DNA of 64,000 nt, from contig NZ_OZ061318.1 of the NCBI RefSeq assembly GCF_964063345.1, positions 3,844,001-3,908,000 of the forward strand, in the 5' to 3' direction. Made by a program: the position numbers and the translations under genes. The notes beneath the pieces are model-generated. The model was not told the DNA's origin, made no database searches, and worked only from the letters and a program-made list of their open reading frames with translations. This stretch comes from Pseudomonas lini. Its GTDB lineage: Bacteria; Pseudomonadota; Gammaproteobacteria; Pseudomonadales; Pseudomonadaceae. Shown piece after piece: positions 10,667 to 20,685 of this stretch; within the stretch, counting starts at the first letter, position 1, and every line of letters starts with the position of its first letter.

Positions 10667-13306
10667 ATGGCCGATTGGCAGTCCCTCGATCCCGAGGCCG
10701 CTCGTGAAGCGGAAAAATATGAAAACCCTATTCCTAGCCGCGAACTGATCCTTCAGCACCTTGCTGATCGAGGTTCGCCTGCTAACCGCGAGCAGCTGGT
10801 CGAAGAGTTTGGTCTGACCACAGAAGACCAGATCGAAGCCCTGCGTCGCCGCCTGCGTGCCATGGAGCGCGACGCTCAACTCATCTATACCCGTCGCGGC
10901 ACTTATGCGCCGGTGGACAAGCTCGACTTGATCCTGGGCCGCATCAGCGGTCACCGTGACGGCTTCGGCTTCCTGGTACCGGATGACGGCAGTGACGACC
11001 TGTTCATGAGCCCGGGGCAAATGCGCCTGGTGTTCGATGGCGACCGTGCCCTGGCCCGTGTTTCCGGCCTCGACCGTCGCGGTCGCCGCGAAGGCATGAT
11101 CGTCGAAGTGGTGTCCCGTGCCCACGAGACTATCGTCGGTCGTTACTTCGAAGAGGGCGGTATCGGTTTTGTCGTCGCGGATAATCCGAAGATCCAGCAA
11201 GAAGTGCTGGTGACTCCGGGCCGCAACGCCAACGCCCAGATCGGTCAGTTCGTCGAAGTGAAGATCACCCACTGGCCGACGCCACGCTTCCAGCCGCAAG
11301 GCGACGTGGTCGAAGTCGTGGGTAACTACATGGCGCCAGGCATGGAAATCGATGTCGCCCTGCGCACCTACGATATTCCTCACGTCTGGCCTGAAGCGGT
11401 GCTCAAGGAAGCCGCCAAGCTCAAGCCGGAAGTCGAAGAGAAAGACAAAGAGAAGCGCATCGACCTGCGCCATCTGCCGTTCGTGACCATCGACGGTGAA
11501 GATGCGCGCGACTTCGATGACGCGGTCTACTGCGAAGCCAAGCCGGGCAAGCTGCGCCTGTTCTCCGGTGGCTGGAAGTTGTACGTGGCGATCGCCGACG
11601 TTTCCAGCTACGTGAAAATCGGTTCGGCACTGGATAACGAATCCCAGGTGCGTGGCAACTCGGTGTACTTCCCCGAGCGCGTTGTGCCGATGCTGCCAGA
11701 GCAACTGTCCAACGGCCTGTGCTCGCTGAACCCGCACGTCGATCGCCTGGCCATGGTCTGCGAGATGACCATCTCCAAATCCGGCGAGATGACCGATTAC
11801 TGCTTCTACGAAGCGGTGATTCACTCCCACGCTCGCCTGACCTATAACAAGGTCAGCGCCATGCTGGAAACGCCGAAAGCCACCGAAGCGCGTCAGCTTC
11901 GTGGTGAATACACCGACGTTCTGCCGCACCTCAAGCAGCTGTACGCGCTGTACAAGGTTCTGCTGGCGGCCCGTCATGTGCGTGGCGCTATCGATTTCGA
12001 AACGCAGGAAACCCGGATCATCTTCGGTTCCGAGCGCAAGATTGCCGAAATCCGTCCAACCGTTCGCAACGACGCCCACAAGCTGATCGAGGAATGCATG
12101 CTGGCGGCCAACGTGGCCACTGCCGAATTCCTGAAAAAGCACGAAATCCCGGCTTTGTATCGCGTCCATGACGGCCCGCCACCGGAGCGTCTGGAAAAAC
12201 TGCGCGCCTTCCTTGGCGAACTCGGCCTGTCCCTGCACAAAGGCAAGGATGGTCCGTCGCCGAAGGATTACCAGGCTTTGCTGGCCAGCATCAAGGACCG
12301 TCCGGATTTCCACCTGATCCAGACCGTCATGCTGCGTTCGTTGAGCCAAGCGGTGTACAGCGCTGATAACCAGGGCCACTTCGGCCTGAATTACGAAGCC
12401 TATACCCACTTCACTTCGCCGATTCGCCGCTACCCGGACTTGCTCACGCACCGGGCGATTCGCAGCGTCATCCATTCGAAAATGGACACCCCGCACGTTC
12501 GCCGTGCCGGCGCGATGATCATTCCGAAAGCACGCATCTACCCGTACGACGAAGCGATCCTGGAGCAGCTCGGCGAGCAGTGCTCGATGAGCGAACGCCG
12601 TGCCGACGAAGCGACCCGCGACGTGGTGAACTGGCTCAAGTGCGAGTTCATGAAAGATCGCGTGGGCGAATCGTTCCCGGGTGTGATCACTGCCGTGACC
12701 GGTTTTGGTCTGTTCGTCGAGCTGACCGACATTTACGTCGAAGGCCTGGTGCACGTCACCGCGTTGCCTGGCGATTACTACCACTTCGATCCAGTGCACC
12801 ATCGCCTGGCCGGTGAGCGTACCGGTCGCAGCTTCCGTCTTGGCGACACCGTTGAAGTGCGCGTCATGCGCGTCGACCTCGACGAGCGCAAGATCGACTT
12901 CGAGATGGCTGAAAAAACCATCAGCGCGCCGATCGGCCGCAAGAAGCGTGGGACTGAAACTGCTGCTCCTGCTGGCGCTGCTATCAAATCGGCTGCAGAG
13001 CCGGCACCGGCGAAAACCGGCCGTCGTCCTGCCAAGGAAAAGGCTGTCGAAGCCTATCGTCCCAGCGATGCCGCGGCAAAAAATGCCGAGTTGCGCAAAA
13101 GTCGTGAACTGAAACAGGCGTTGTTGTCTGAAGCGAAAAGCGGCGGTAAAGCGGCGTCTGGGGGAAAGACCGGGCGGTCGGCGCCTGACAAGGCCTCCGG
13201 CAGCAAGCCAGCAAAACCGAGCAAACACCGTAAAGGCCCGCCAAAAGCGGGTTCCGCTCCAGCCGCCAGAAGCGGCGGGGCGCGTAAACCTAAGGCCAAG
13301 TCATGA
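10667..13306 (+). CDS. rnr: Ribonuclease R
   Basis: RNase R is a processive 3'-5' exoribonuclease that degrades structured RNA and acts in rRNA quality control and stress. The 879-residue protein has an N-terminal winged-helix region (about 20-90), two cold-shock-like domains, the RNB catalytic domain with the acidic cluster GEDARDFDDA near residues 275-285, an S1 domain (about 666-748, GVITAVTGFGLFVEL) and a long Lys/Ala-rich basic tail (about 760-879). It is longer than the E. coli enzyme (813) mainly through that tail. The stop overlaps the rlmB start by four bases. Confidence 0.97.
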   Translation: MADWQSLDPEAAREAEKYENPIPSRELILQHLADRGSPANREQLVEEFGLTTEDQIEALRRRLRAMERDAQLIYTRRGTYAPVDKLDLILGRISGHRDGFGFLVPDDGSDDLFMSPGQMRLVFDGDRALARVSGLDRRGRREGMIVEVVSRAHETIVGRYFEEGGIGFVVADNPKIQQEVLVTPGRNANAQIGQFVEVKITHWPTPRFQPQGDVVEVVGNYMAPGMEIDVALRTYDIPHVWPEAVLKEAAKLKPEVEEKDKEKRIDLRHLPFVTIDGEDARDFDDAVYCEAKPGKLRLFSGGWKLYVAIADVSSYVKIGSALDNESQVRGNSVYFPERVVPMLPEQLSNGLCSLNPHVDRLAMVCEMTISKSGEMTDYCFYEAVIHSHARLTYNKVSAMLETPKATEARQLRGEYTDVLPHLKQLYALYKVLLAARHVRGAIDFETQETRIIFGSERKIAEIRPTVRNDAHKLIEECMLAANVATAEFLKKHEIPALYRVHDGPPPERLEKLRAFLGELGLSLHKGKDGPSPKDYQALLASIKDRPDFHLIQTVMLRSLSQAVYSADNQGHFGLNYEAYTHFTSPIRRYPDLLTHRAIRSVIHSKMDTPHVRRAGAMIIPKARIYPYDEAILEQLGEQCSMSERRADEATRDVVNWLKCEFMKDRVGESFPGVITAVTGFGLFVELTDIYVEGLVHVTALPGDYYHFDPVHHRLAGERTGRSFRLGDTVEVRVMRVDLDERKIDFEMAEKTISAPIGRKKRGTETAAPAGAAIKSAAEPAPAKTGRRPAKEKAVEAYRPSDAAAKNAELRKSRELKQALLSEAKSGGKAASGGKTGRSAPDKASGSKPAKPSKHRKGPPKAGSAPAARSGGARKPKAKS

Positions 13307-14070
13307 GTCAGTTGGAAAAGATCTATGGCGTGCACGCTGTAGAAGCGTTGCTGCGTCACCACCCAAAACGCGTCAAGCAGATCTGGCTGGCTGAAGGCCG
13401 CAGTGATCCGCGGGTGCAGACGCTGATCGCACTCGCTGCCGAAAATCGCGTAGCGGTCGGTCAGGCTGAGCGTCGCGAGCTGGATGCGTGGGTAGAAGGC
13501 GTGCACCAGGGCGTGGTCGCGGACGTCAGTCCGAGTCAGGTCTGGGGCGAGGCGATGCTCGACGAATTGCTCGATCGCACTGAAGGCGCACCGCTGTTGC
13601 TGGTGCTCGATGGCGTGACCGATCCGCACAACCTCGGCGCTTGCCTGCGTTCGGCCGATGCGGCCGGCGCGCTGGCGGTGATCGTGCCAAAGGACAAGTC
13701 AGCCACCCTGACCCCGACAGTGCGTAAAGTCGCCTGCGGCGCGGCGGAAGTGATTCCGTTGGTGGCGGTGACCAACCTGGCGCGCACCCTGGAAAAACTC
13801 AAGCAGCGTGGCTTGTGGGTCGTCGGTACGGCGGGTGAGGCTGAGCAGGAGTTGTATCAGCAAGACCTGACCGGCCCGACCATCCTGATCATGGGCGCGG
13901 AGGGCAGCGGAATGCGCCGCCTGACTCGCGATCTTTGCGACTACCTGGTGCGTCTGCCGATGGCGGGCAGTGTCAGCAGTCTCAATGTGTCCGTGGCGAC
14001 TGGCGTCTGTCTGTTCGAAGCCCTGCGCCAGCGCGGCGTCAAAGCTGCCGGGACCGCCAAAAAGTCCTGA
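13303..14070 (+). CDS. rlmB: 23S rRNA (guanosine-2251-2'-O)-methyltransferase RlmB
   Basis: SPOUT-class methyltransferase that 2'-O-methylates G2251 in the 23S rRNA P-loop. The 255-residue product has an N-terminal substrate-binding domain (IYGVHAVEALL) and the three SpoU motifs: DGVTDPHNLGACLRSADAAG, LIMGAEGSGM and LPMAGSVSSLNVSVATGV. It is slightly longer than the E. coli protein. The ATG overlaps the rnr stop (ATGA), so translation is coupled to rnr, as in most gammaproteobacteria. Confidence 0.96.
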   Translation: MSQLEKIYGVHAVEALLRHHPKRVKQIWLAEGRSDPRVQTLIALAAENRVAVGQAERRELDAWVEGVHQGVVADVSPSQVWGEAMLDELLDRTEGAPLLLVLDGVTDPHNLGACLRSADAAGALAVIVPKDKSATLTPTVRKVACGAAEVIPLVAVTNLARTLEKLKQRGLWVVGTAGEAEQELYQQDLTGPTILIMGAEGSGMRRLTRDLCDYLVRLPMAGSVSSLNVSVATGVCLFEALRQRGVKAAGTAKKS

Positions 14071-14084
14071 TCCGGTTGTAATCC

Positions 14085-14175
14085 CTGTGGGAGCGAGCCT
14101 GCTCGCGATAGCGGAGTTACATTCAGCACTAATGTTGAATGTTGCACCCCATCGCGAGCAGGCTCGCTCCCACAG
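14085..14175. repeat. REPIN (GCGAGCCTGCTCGC type)
   Basis: Inverted pair GTGGGAGCGAGCCTGCTCGCGAT / ATCGCGAGCAGGCTCGCTCCCAC with a spacer containing ATGTTGAATGT. It lies just after rlmB. Confidence 0.9.
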
Positions 14176-14327
14176 TGGTTTTGTGTCTGGGCGAAGATTG
14201 GGGGTTGTTCAAATAATCACCAATTGCCTTGCGCCTCTCCTGTCCCTTCTCTACAATTGCGCCCCTTGCTGTGACGGCAGGCACGCATGTGTCTATCGCA
14301 AGCAAGTCCATTAGTGTCATTCACTCC

Positions 14328-14359
14328 TTGTCTGACCGCTTTTGAGCGGCAGGCTACAA
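14328..14359 (+). promoter_or_regulatory. Leader hairpin of rpsF, candidate S6:S18 autoregulatory site
   Basis: A nested hairpin ends 16 bases before the rpsF start: TTGT...ACAA outer stem, CTG/CAG, and inner CCGCT/AGCGG around loop TTTG, with a 3-base bulge GCT, immediately followed by CCCGTAAGGAG. Many bacteria carry an S6:S18-binding RNA structure in this position; assignment here is by position and shape only. Confidence 0.35.
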
Positions 14360-14375
14360 CCCGTAAGGAGCATTC

Positions 14376-14798
14376 ATGCGTCATTACGAAATCATCTTTT
14401 TGGTCCACCCGGATCAAAGCGAGCAAGTCGGCGGCATGGTTGAGCGTTACACCAAGCTGATCGAAGAAGACGGCGGCAAAATCCACCGTCTGGAAGATTG
14501 GGGCCGTCGTCAACTGGCCTACGCAATCAACAATGTTCACAAGGCTCACTACGTGATGCTGAACGTTGAGTGCACTGGCAAGGCCCTGGCCGAGCTGGAA
14601 GACAACTTCCGCTACAACGATGCAGTGATCCGTAACCTGGTCATCCGTCGCGAAGAAGCCGTTACCGGCCAATCCGAGATGCTCAAGGCTGAAGAAAACC
14701 GCAGTGAGCGCCGTGAGCGTCGCGACCGTCCTGAGCACTCCGACGCCGAAGGCGTTGATGGTGATGACAGCGACGCCAGCGATAACGCTGACGAGTAA
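14376..14798 (+). CDS. rpsF: 30S ribosomal protein S6
   Basis: S6 binds 16S rRNA as a heterodimer with S18 in the 30S platform. The 140-residue protein starts [18 protein letters not shown], has the conserved [14 protein letters not shown], and ends in a long acidic Asp/Glu-rich tail, like the tail modified by RimK in enterobacteria. GTAAGGAG precedes the ATG. It is the first gene of rpsF-rpsR-membrane protein-rplI, spaced 28 bases from rpsR. Confidence 0.98.
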   Translation: MRHYEIIFLVHPDQSEQVGGMVERYTKLIEEDGGKIHRLEDWGRRQLAYAINNVHKAHYVMLNVECTGKALAELEDNFRYNDAVIRNLVIRREEAVTGQSEMLKAEENRSERRERRDRPEHSDAEGVDGDDSDASDNADE

Positions 14799-14826
14799 TC
14801 CACGGACCTTTTAAGGAGCCTATCAA

Positions 14827-15057
14827 ATGGCACGTTTCTTCCGTCGTCGTAAATTCTGCCGCTTCACCGCTGAAGACGTGAAAGAGATCGATTACAAAGA
14901 TCTCAACACTCTGAAAGCTTACGTATCCGAGACCGGCAAAATCGTTCCAAGCCGCATCACCGGTACCAAAGCACGTTATCAGCGTCAGCTGGCCACCGCT
15001 ATCAAGCGCGCCCGCTTCCTGGCCCTGCTGGCCTACACCGACAGCCACGGCCGCTGA
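14827..15057 (+). CDS. rpsR: 30S ribosomal protein S18
   Basis: S18, 76 residues, basic, beginning [17 protein letters not shown] and ending [13 protein letters not shown]. It pairs with S6 on the 30S platform. AAGGAG lies nine bases before the start. The length and sequence are standard for Pseudomonas. Confidence 0.98.
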
Positions 15058-15093
15058 GACCGGGCAGTCGACACGTAGCAAAGGATTGAATGC

Positions 15094-15987
15094 ATGCGCG
15101 CCTTAGCTGAGTTCATCATGCGCGGCCGTATGCAGGCCACTCTGGTAGTGGCCGGATGCGCAACATTGCCGTTGTTGTATTGGTTGGGTGCTGCCGCCGG
15201 ATGCCTTGTGCTCCTGCGGCGCGGATTGAAGGACGCCTTGGGCGTTCTTGCTCTGGGACTGCTGCCGGCGTTGATCTGGTGGCTTTACTCCGACGACCCA
15301 CGGGCACTTCTGGTGCTGCTGGGGTCTTCGAGCCTTGCGTTGGTTTTGCGCGCAAGTGAGTCCTGGAACCGCGTGCTGCTGGTCAGCATAGCGATGGGAT
15401 TGGTGTTTTCAGTGGTGCTGGGGGCGGCTTTTGCGCCCCAGATCGAGATGCTGGCGCAGGCTTTGATAAAAGTCATGCCGTCGCTACTCGGTGATGTCTA
15501 CCAGCAATTGTCGGTAGACGAGCAAGCGCGTTTCGCGTCCCTGATTGCACCGGTCCTGACCGGCCTGATTGCGGCCTTGTTGCAAATCGTCAGTGTGCTG
15601 AGCCTGATTGTCGGGCGCTACTGGCAGGCGTTGTTGTACAACCCGGGTGGTTTTGGTCGCGAGTTTCGCGCCATCCGAATCCCGCTTTTACCGGCGATGT
15701 TGCTGCTGGTGTTGATGCTTCTGGGGCCTAACTTAGGTTCGCAGATGGCCATGTTGACACCGTTGTGCAGCGTACCGCTGGTGTTCGCCGGGCTGGCCCT
15801 GATTCACGGGCTGGTGGCGCAAAAGCGACTGGCCAAATTCTGGCTGGTGGGGTTGTACGTCACGCTGTTGCTGTTCATGCAGCTGATCTATCCGTTGCTG
15901 GTGGTCTTGGCCATCGTCGACAGCCTGATTGATTTTCGCGGTCGTTCGGCACCGAAAGATGCCGATAACGCGAACGGTGAAGGTTAA
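15094..15987 (+). CDS. Polytopic inner-membrane protein (DUF2232-like) in ribosomal operon
   Basis: A 297-residue hydrophobic protein with about eight membrane segments and a short charged C-terminus (RGRSAPKDADNANGEG). It sits between rpsR (36 bases) and rplI (19 bases) in the same direction, the position occupied by an uncharacterised membrane protein in other Pseudomonas. It resembles the DUF2232/YybS group, but the function is unknown. AAAGGA is upstream of the ATG at 15094. Two later ATGs (for example 15118) are possible alternatives. Confidence 0.8.
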   Translation: MRALAEFIMRGRMQATLVVAGCATLPLLYWLGAAAGCLVLLRRGLKDALGVLALGLLPALIWWLYSDDPRALLVLLGSSSLALVLRASESWNRVLLVSIAMGLVFSVVLGAAFAPQIEMLAQALIKVMPSLLGDVYQQLSVDEQARFASLIAPVLTGLIAALLQIVSVLSLIVGRYWQALLYNPGGFGREFRAIRIPLLPAMLLLVLMLLGPNLGSQMAMLTPLCSVPLVFAGLALIHGLVAQKRLAKFWLVGLYVTLLLFMQLIYPLLVVLAIVDSLIDFRGRSAPKDADNANGEG

Positions 15988-16006
15988 AAGTTAAGAGGAT
16001 TTTCAC

Positions 16007-16453
16007 ATGCAACTGATCCTTCTGGAAAAAGTCACCAACCTGGGCAACCTGGGTGACAAAGTGAACGTTAAGGCTGGTTACGGTCGTAACTACCTGCTGC
16101 CTTACGGCAAAGCTACCGCTGCGACCGCTGCCAACCTGGCTGCGTTCGAAGAGCGTCGCGCTGAGCTGGAAAAAGCCGCAGCAGACCGTAAAACTTCGGC
16201 TGAAAGCCGTGCCGCCCAACTGGCTGAGCTGGAAGTGACTATCACTGCCACCGCTGGTGACGAAGGCAAGCTGTTCGGTTCGATCGGCACCCACGACATC
16301 GCTGATGCACTGACCGCCTCTGGCGTTGAAGTTGCAAAAAGCGAAGTTCGTCTGCCGAACGGCACCATCCGCAACGTAGGCGAATTCGACGTAGCCGTGC
16401 ACCTGCACGCCGAAGTTGAAGCCACCGTACGCGTTGTCGTGGTAGCAGCTTAA
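16007..16453 (+). CDS. rplI: 50S ribosomal protein L9
   Basis: L9, 148 residues, binds 23S rRNA at the base of the L1 stalk and helps keep the reading frame. The N-terminal domain [19 protein letters not shown] with [13 protein letters not shown] is diagnostic, followed by the connecting helix and C-terminal domain. AAGAGGA precedes the start. A terminator about 45 bases downstream ends the operon before dnaB. Confidence 0.98.
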   Translation: MQLILLEKVTNLGNLGDKVNVKAGYGRNYLLPYGKATAATAANLAAFEERRAELEKAAADRKTSAESRAAQLAELEVTITATAGDEGKLFGSIGTHDIADALTASGVEVAKSEVRLPNGTIRNVGEFDVAVHLHAEVEATVRVVVVAA

Positions 16454-16498
16454 GCAGCACTTGTCGGCTGGCACCCTCGGGTGCTTGCCGGTAACATC

Positions 16499-16530
16499 GG
16501 GCACGATCCTGTTTACAGGTCGTGCCCTTT
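16499..16530 (+). terminator. Terminator after rplI
   Basis: GGGCACGA ... TCGTGCCC stem around CCTGTTTACAGG, followed by TTTGTCTTTC. The loop itself contains a CTG/CAG pair, extending the hairpin. Confidence 0.75.
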
Positions 16531-16573
16531 GTCTTTCTGAACCCCCTGCTTTTCTTAAATAAACCAAGTGGCC

Positions 16574-17968
16574 ATGAACGATATCTCCGCTCCCGAGCAA
16601 TACGATCTGCAAACCGCTGCCCTGAAGGTGCCGCCGCATTCCATCGAGGCCGAACAGGCCGTGCTCGGTGGTCTGATGCTGGACAACAACGCCTGGGAAC
16701 GCGTGCTCGATCAGGTTTCGGACGGCGATTTCTATCGTCATGACCACCGTTTGATCTTCCGTGCGATCGCCAAACTGGCCGATCAGAACTCCCCGATCGA
16801 CGTCGTGACCCTTGCCGAGCAATTGGACAAGGAAGGTCAGACGTCCCAGGTCGGTGGCCTCGGTTACCTGGGTGAGCTGGCGAAAAACACGCCGTCCGTC
16901 GCCAACATCAAGGCCTATGCGCAAATCGTTCGTGCACGGGCGACGTTGCGGCAGTTGATTGGCATCGCCACCGAAATTGCCGACAGCGCCTTCAACCCGG
17001 AAGGCCGCACAGCTGAAGAGATTCTCGACGAAGCTGAGCGGCAGATCTTCCAGATCGCCGAGGCCCGGCCAAAAACCGGCGGCCCGGTGAGCGTGAATGA
17101 CCTGCTGACCAAGGCTATCGACCGCATCGACACCTTGTTCAACACCGACAACGCCATCACCGGCCTGTCCACCGGTTACACCGACCTCGACGAGAAGACC
17201 AGCGGCTTGCAGCCTTCCGACCTGATCATCGTCGCTGGCCGTCCGTCCATGGGTAAAACCACCTTTGCGATGAACCTGGTGGAAAACGCCGTGTTGCGCA
17301 GCGACAAGTGCGTGCTGGTTTACTCGCTGGAGATGCCAGGCGAATCGCTGATCATGCGTATGCTTTCGTCCCTTGGGCGTATTGACCAGACCAAGGTCCG
17401 GGCTGGTCGCCTGGACGACGACGATTGGCCACGCCTGACCTCGGCGGTCAACCTGCTGAACGATCGCAAGCTGTTCATCGACGACACGGCTGGTATCAGT
17501 CCCTCGGAGATGCGCGCGCGGACCCGGCGTCTGGTGCGTGAGCACGGCGACATCGCCCTGATCATGATCGACTACCTGCAGTTGATGCAGATTCCAGGTT
17601 CCGGCGGCGACAACCGGACCAACGAGATTTCCGAGATCTCCCGTTCCTTGAAAGCCCTCGCCAAGGAATTCAACTGCCCGGTGGTGGCGCTGTCCCAGCT
17701 CAACCGCTCCCTGGAGCAACGCCCGAACAAACGCCCGATCAACTCCGACTTGCGGGAATCCGGAGCGATCGAGCAGGATGCTGACGTGATCATGTTCGTG
17801 TACCGGGATGAGGTGTACCACCCGGAAACCGAGCATAAAGGCATCGCCGAGATCATCATCGGCAAGCAGCGGAACGGCCCGATCGGTACGTCACGACTGG
17901 CGTTCATCGGTAAATACACCCGCTTCGAAAACCTGGCGCCGGGTAGCTACAACTTCGACGACGAATAA
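16574..17968 (+). CDS. dnaB: Replicative DNA helicase DnaB
   Basis: Hexameric 5'-3' helicase of the replication fork. The 464-residue protein has the N-terminal DnaG-interacting domain (KVPPHSIEAEQAVLGGLML), a linker, and a RecA-type motor with Walker A GRPSMGKTT near residue 222, Walker B IMIDYLQL near 329 and the DnaB motif SDLRESGAIEQDADVIMF. No intein is present. The ATG at 16574 (MNDISAPEQ) is preferred to the GTG at 16568. Confidence 0.97.
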   Translation: MNDISAPEQYDLQTAALKVPPHSIEAEQAVLGGLMLDNNAWERVLDQVSDGDFYRHDHRLIFRAIAKLADQNSPIDVVTLAEQLDKEGQTSQVGGLGYLGELAKNTPSVANIKAYAQIVRARATLRQLIGIATEIADSAFNPEGRTAEEILDEAERQIFQIAEARPKTGGPVSVNDLLTKAIDRIDTLFNTDNAITGLSTGYTDLDEKTSGLQPSDLIIVAGRPSMGKTTFAMNLVENAVLRSDKCVLVYSLEMPGESLIMRMLSSLGRIDQTKVRAGRLDDDDWPRLTSAVNLLNDRKLFIDDTAGISPSEMRARTRRLVREHGDIALIMIDYLQLMQIPGSGGDNRTNEISEISRSLKALAKEFNCPVVALSQLNRSLEQRPNKRPINSDLRESGAIEQDADVIMFVYRDEVYHPETEHKGIAEIIIGKQRNGPIGTSRLAFIGKYTRFENLAPGSYNFDDE

Positions 17969-17992
17969 GTTGTGTTGCGCCTGAGAGGGCCC

Positions 17993-18076
17993 CATCGCGG
18001 GCAAGCCCGCTCCCACAGGGATCACACCGAACCTGTGGGAGCGGCGGTGCGACGATTCGACTTGCCCGCGATGGGG
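17993..18076. repeat. REPIN, short spacer, with variant second unit
   Basis: A standard unit ATCGCGGGCAAGCCCGCTCCC is followed after 14 bases by a longer variant unit, GGGAGCGGCGGTGCGACG then ATTCGACTTGCCCGCGAT. The variant form recurs at 39239. Confidence 0.85.
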
Positions 18077-18173
18077 TCGCCGCAATTTCCGACCGTAGCC
18101 GTCGGAATTGATCAAATTTTGTGCTATATTCCGCGCCCGCGAAATTCAATGAAAGCCAACACCGGTTATCGAC

Positions 18174-20477
18174 ATGCAAGCAGCCAAGCCGTTATTTGAC
18201 TATCCCAAGTACTGGGCCGAATGTTTCGGGCCAGCGCCATTCCTGCCGATGTGCAGGGAGGAGATGGATCAGCTTGGCTGGGATTCCTGCGACATCATCA
18301 TCGTCACCGGTGATGCCTACGTCGACCACCCGTCGTTCGGCATGGCGATCATCGGCCGACTGCTGGAAGCCCAGGGCTTCCGCGTCGGGATCATTGCGCA
18401 GCCGAACTGGCAGTCCAAAGACGACTTCATGAAGCTCGGCGAGCCGAACCTGTTCTTCGGCGTCGCGGCCGGCAACATGGACTCGATGATCAACCGCTAT
18501 ACCGCCGACAAGAAAATCCGTTCCGACGACGCCTACACCCCCGGTGGCCTGGCGGGTAAACGTCCGGACCGCGCGAGCCTGGTTTACAGCCAGCGCTGCA
18601 AGGAAGCCTACAAGAATGTACCAATCGTTCTCGGTGGCATTGAAGCTTCCCTGCGCCGCATCGCCCACTACGATTACTGGCAGGACCGGGTGCGTAACTC
18701 GATCCTAATCGACGCCTGTGCCGACATTCTGCTCTACGGCAACGCCGAGCGCGCGATCGTCGAAGTCGCCCAACGCCTGTCCTATGGTCACAAGATCGAA
18801 GACATCACCGATGTGCGCGGCACCGCGTTCATTCGTCGTGACACGCCCAAAGACTGGTACGAAGTCGATTCCACGCGCATCGACCGTCCGGGCAAGGTCG
18901 ACAAGATCATCAACCCGTACGTGAACACCCAGGACACGCAAGCCTGCGCCATCGAGCAGGAAAAAGGTCCGGTTGAAGACCCGAGCGAAGCCAAAGTCGT
19001 GCAGATTCTGGCAAGCCCCAAGATGACCCGCGACAAGACGGTGATTCGTCTGCCATCGGTTGAGAAAGTCCGTGGCGACGCGGTGCTTTATGCTCACGCC
19101 AACCGCGTGCTGCACCTGGAAACCAACCCGGGCAACGCCCGCGCGCTGGTGCAGAAGCATGGCGAAGTCGATGTCTGGTTCAACCCGCCTCCGATTCCGA
19201 TGACCACCGAAGAAATGGACTACGTGTTCGGCATGCCTTACGCACGGGTTCCGCACCCGGCGTACGGCAAGGAAAAGATTCCTGCCTACGACATGATTCG
19301 CTTCTCGGTGAACATCATGCGCGGCTGCTTCGGCGGCTGTACGTTCTGTTCGATCACCGAGCACGAAGGCCGGATCATCCAGAACCGTTCCGAAGAGTCG
19401 ATCATTCGTGAGATCGAAGAGATTCGCGACAAGGTCCCAGGCTTTACTGGTGTCATTTCCGACCTTGGCGGCCCGACCGCGAACATGTACCGCATCGCCT
19501 GCAAGACGCCGGAAATCGAGTCGGCGTGCCGCAAACCTTCGTGCGTGTTCCCCGGCATTTGCCCGAACCTGAACACCGATCACTCGTCGCTGATCCAACT
19601 CTATCGCAGCGCCCGTGCCTTACCGGGTGTGAAGAAGATCCTGATCGCGTCCGGTCTGCGCTACGACCTCGCGGTCGAGTCGCCGGAATACGTCAAGGAG
19701 CTGGTGACTCACCACGTCGGTGGTTACCTGAAGATCGCCCCGGAACATACCGAGGAAGGTCCGCTCAACCAGATGATGAAACCGGGCATCGGCAGCTATG
19801 ACAAGTTCAAGCGCATGTTCGAGAAGTACACCAAGGAAGCCGGGAAAGAGCAGTACCTGATTCCGTACTTCATCGCCGCTCACCCGGGTACCACCGACGA
19901 AGACATGATGAACCTGGCGCTGTGGCTCAAGGGCAACGGTTTCCGTGCCGACCAGGTGCAGGCTTTCTACCCGTCGCCGATGGCTACCGCTACCGCGATG
20001 TACCACTCGGGCAAGAACCCGTTGCGCAAGGTCACTTACAAGAGTGACGGCGTAACCATCGTCAAGAGCGAAGAGCAGCGTCGCCTGCACAAGGCGTTCT
20101 TGCGTTATCACGACCCGAAAGGCTGGCCGATGCTGCGTGAAGCGCTGACCCGCATGGGCCGCGCCGATTTGATCGGGCCGGGCAAGAACCAGTTGATCCC
20201 GCTGCATCAGCCGGCGACCGACAGCTACCAGAGCGCCCGTCGCAAGAACTCGACACCGGCCGGCAGCCACAAAGTGGCCGGGGAAAAGACCACCAGGATC
20301 CTGACCCAGCACACTGGCTTGCCGCCGCGTGCCAGCGATGGCGGCAACCCGTGGGACAAGCGTGAACAGGCCAAGGCTGCGGCGTTTGCCCGCAATCAGC
20401 AGGCGGCCAAGGAGCGCAAGGATGCGGCCAAAGGCAAGGGGCCAAAACCGGCCCGCAAGCCAGTCGTGCCGCGTTAA
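18174..20477 (+). CDS. ygiQ: YgiQ family radical SAM protein
   Basis: A 767-residue radical S-adenosylmethionine protein of the UPF0313/YgiQ group. The [4Fe-4S] cluster motif is C385-x3-C389-x2-C392 (CFGGCTFC) in the centre of the protein. It is preceded by a vitamin-B12-binding-like N-terminal part ([20 protein letters not shown]) and followed by a C-terminal extension ending in a Lys/Arg/Ala-rich tail. The substrate of this widespread family is unknown. The gene is monocistronic, with a REPIN before it and a terminator after it. Confidence 0.92.
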   Translation: MQAAKPLFDYPKYWAECFGPAPFLPMCREEMDQLGWDSCDIIIVTGDAYVDHPSFGMAIIGRLLEAQGFRVGIIAQPNWQSKDDFMKLGEPNLFFGVAAGNMDSMINRYTADKKIRSDDAYTPGGLAGKRPDRASLVYSQRCKEAYKNVPIVLGGIEASLRRIAHYDYWQDRVRNSILIDACADILLYGNAERAIVEVAQRLSYGHKIEDITDVRGTAFIRRDTPKDWYEVDSTRIDRPGKVDKIINPYVNTQDTQACAIEQEKGPVEDPSEAKVVQILASPKMTRDKTVIRLPSVEKVRGDAVLYAHANRVLHLETNPGNARALVQKHGEVDVWFNPPPIPMTTEEMDYVFGMPYARVPHPAYGKEKIPAYDMIRFSVNIMRGCFGGCTFCSITEHEGRIIQNRSEESIIREIEEIRDKVPGFTGVISDLGGPTANMYRIACKTPEIESACRKPSCVFPGICPNLNTDHSSLIQLYRSARALPGVKKILIASGLRYDLAVESPEYVKELVTHHVGGYLKIAPEHTEEGPLNQMMKPGIGSYDKFKRMFEKYTKEAGKEQYLIPYFIAAHPGTTDEDMMNLALWLKGNGFRADQVQAFYPSPMATATAMYHSGKNPLRKVTYKSDGVTIVKSEEQRRLHKAFLRYHDPKGWPMLREALTRMGRADLIGPGKNQLIPLHQPATDSYQSARRKNSTPAGSHKVAGEKTTRILTQHTGLPPRASDGGNPWDKREQAKAAAFARNQQAAKERKDAAKGKGPKPARKPVVPR

Positions 20478-20494
20478 TCTGCTCGCCCTATCGC

Positions 20495-20525
20495 AAAACG
20501 CCAGCCTCAGTGCTGGCGTTTTGTT
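20495..20525 (+). terminator. Terminator after ygiQ
   Basis: Perfect 11-bp stem AAAACGCCAGC / GCTGGCGTTTT with loop CTCAGT and following TGTTTTC. Confidence 0.88.
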
Positions 20526-20611
20526 TTCTAGCGAGCGTGCGGCCTGTTTGCTAAGGTGACGCGCGCTTCATGACTGCCCGGGAAGCCGATTTCCCTATAC
20601 GACGCCAAAAC

Positions 20612-20638
20612 CTGTGGGAGCCGGGCTCGCCCGCGATG
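20612..20638. repeat. Single REP unit
   Basis: One unpaired unit, CTGTGGGAGCCGGGCTCGCCC followed by GCGAT, with a GCCGGGCTCG core variant. No inverted partner is seen nearby. Confidence 0.7.
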
Positions 20639-20685
20639 ACGGCGGCACAGGCAATAAAGATCCCCGATCTTCAAGGACGATTCAC

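Noticed and set aside
17993..18076. Regularly spaced palindromes considered as a CRISPR array
   Set aside because: Only two units in inverted orientation per locus, scattered between genes, with no cas genes. These are REPINs.
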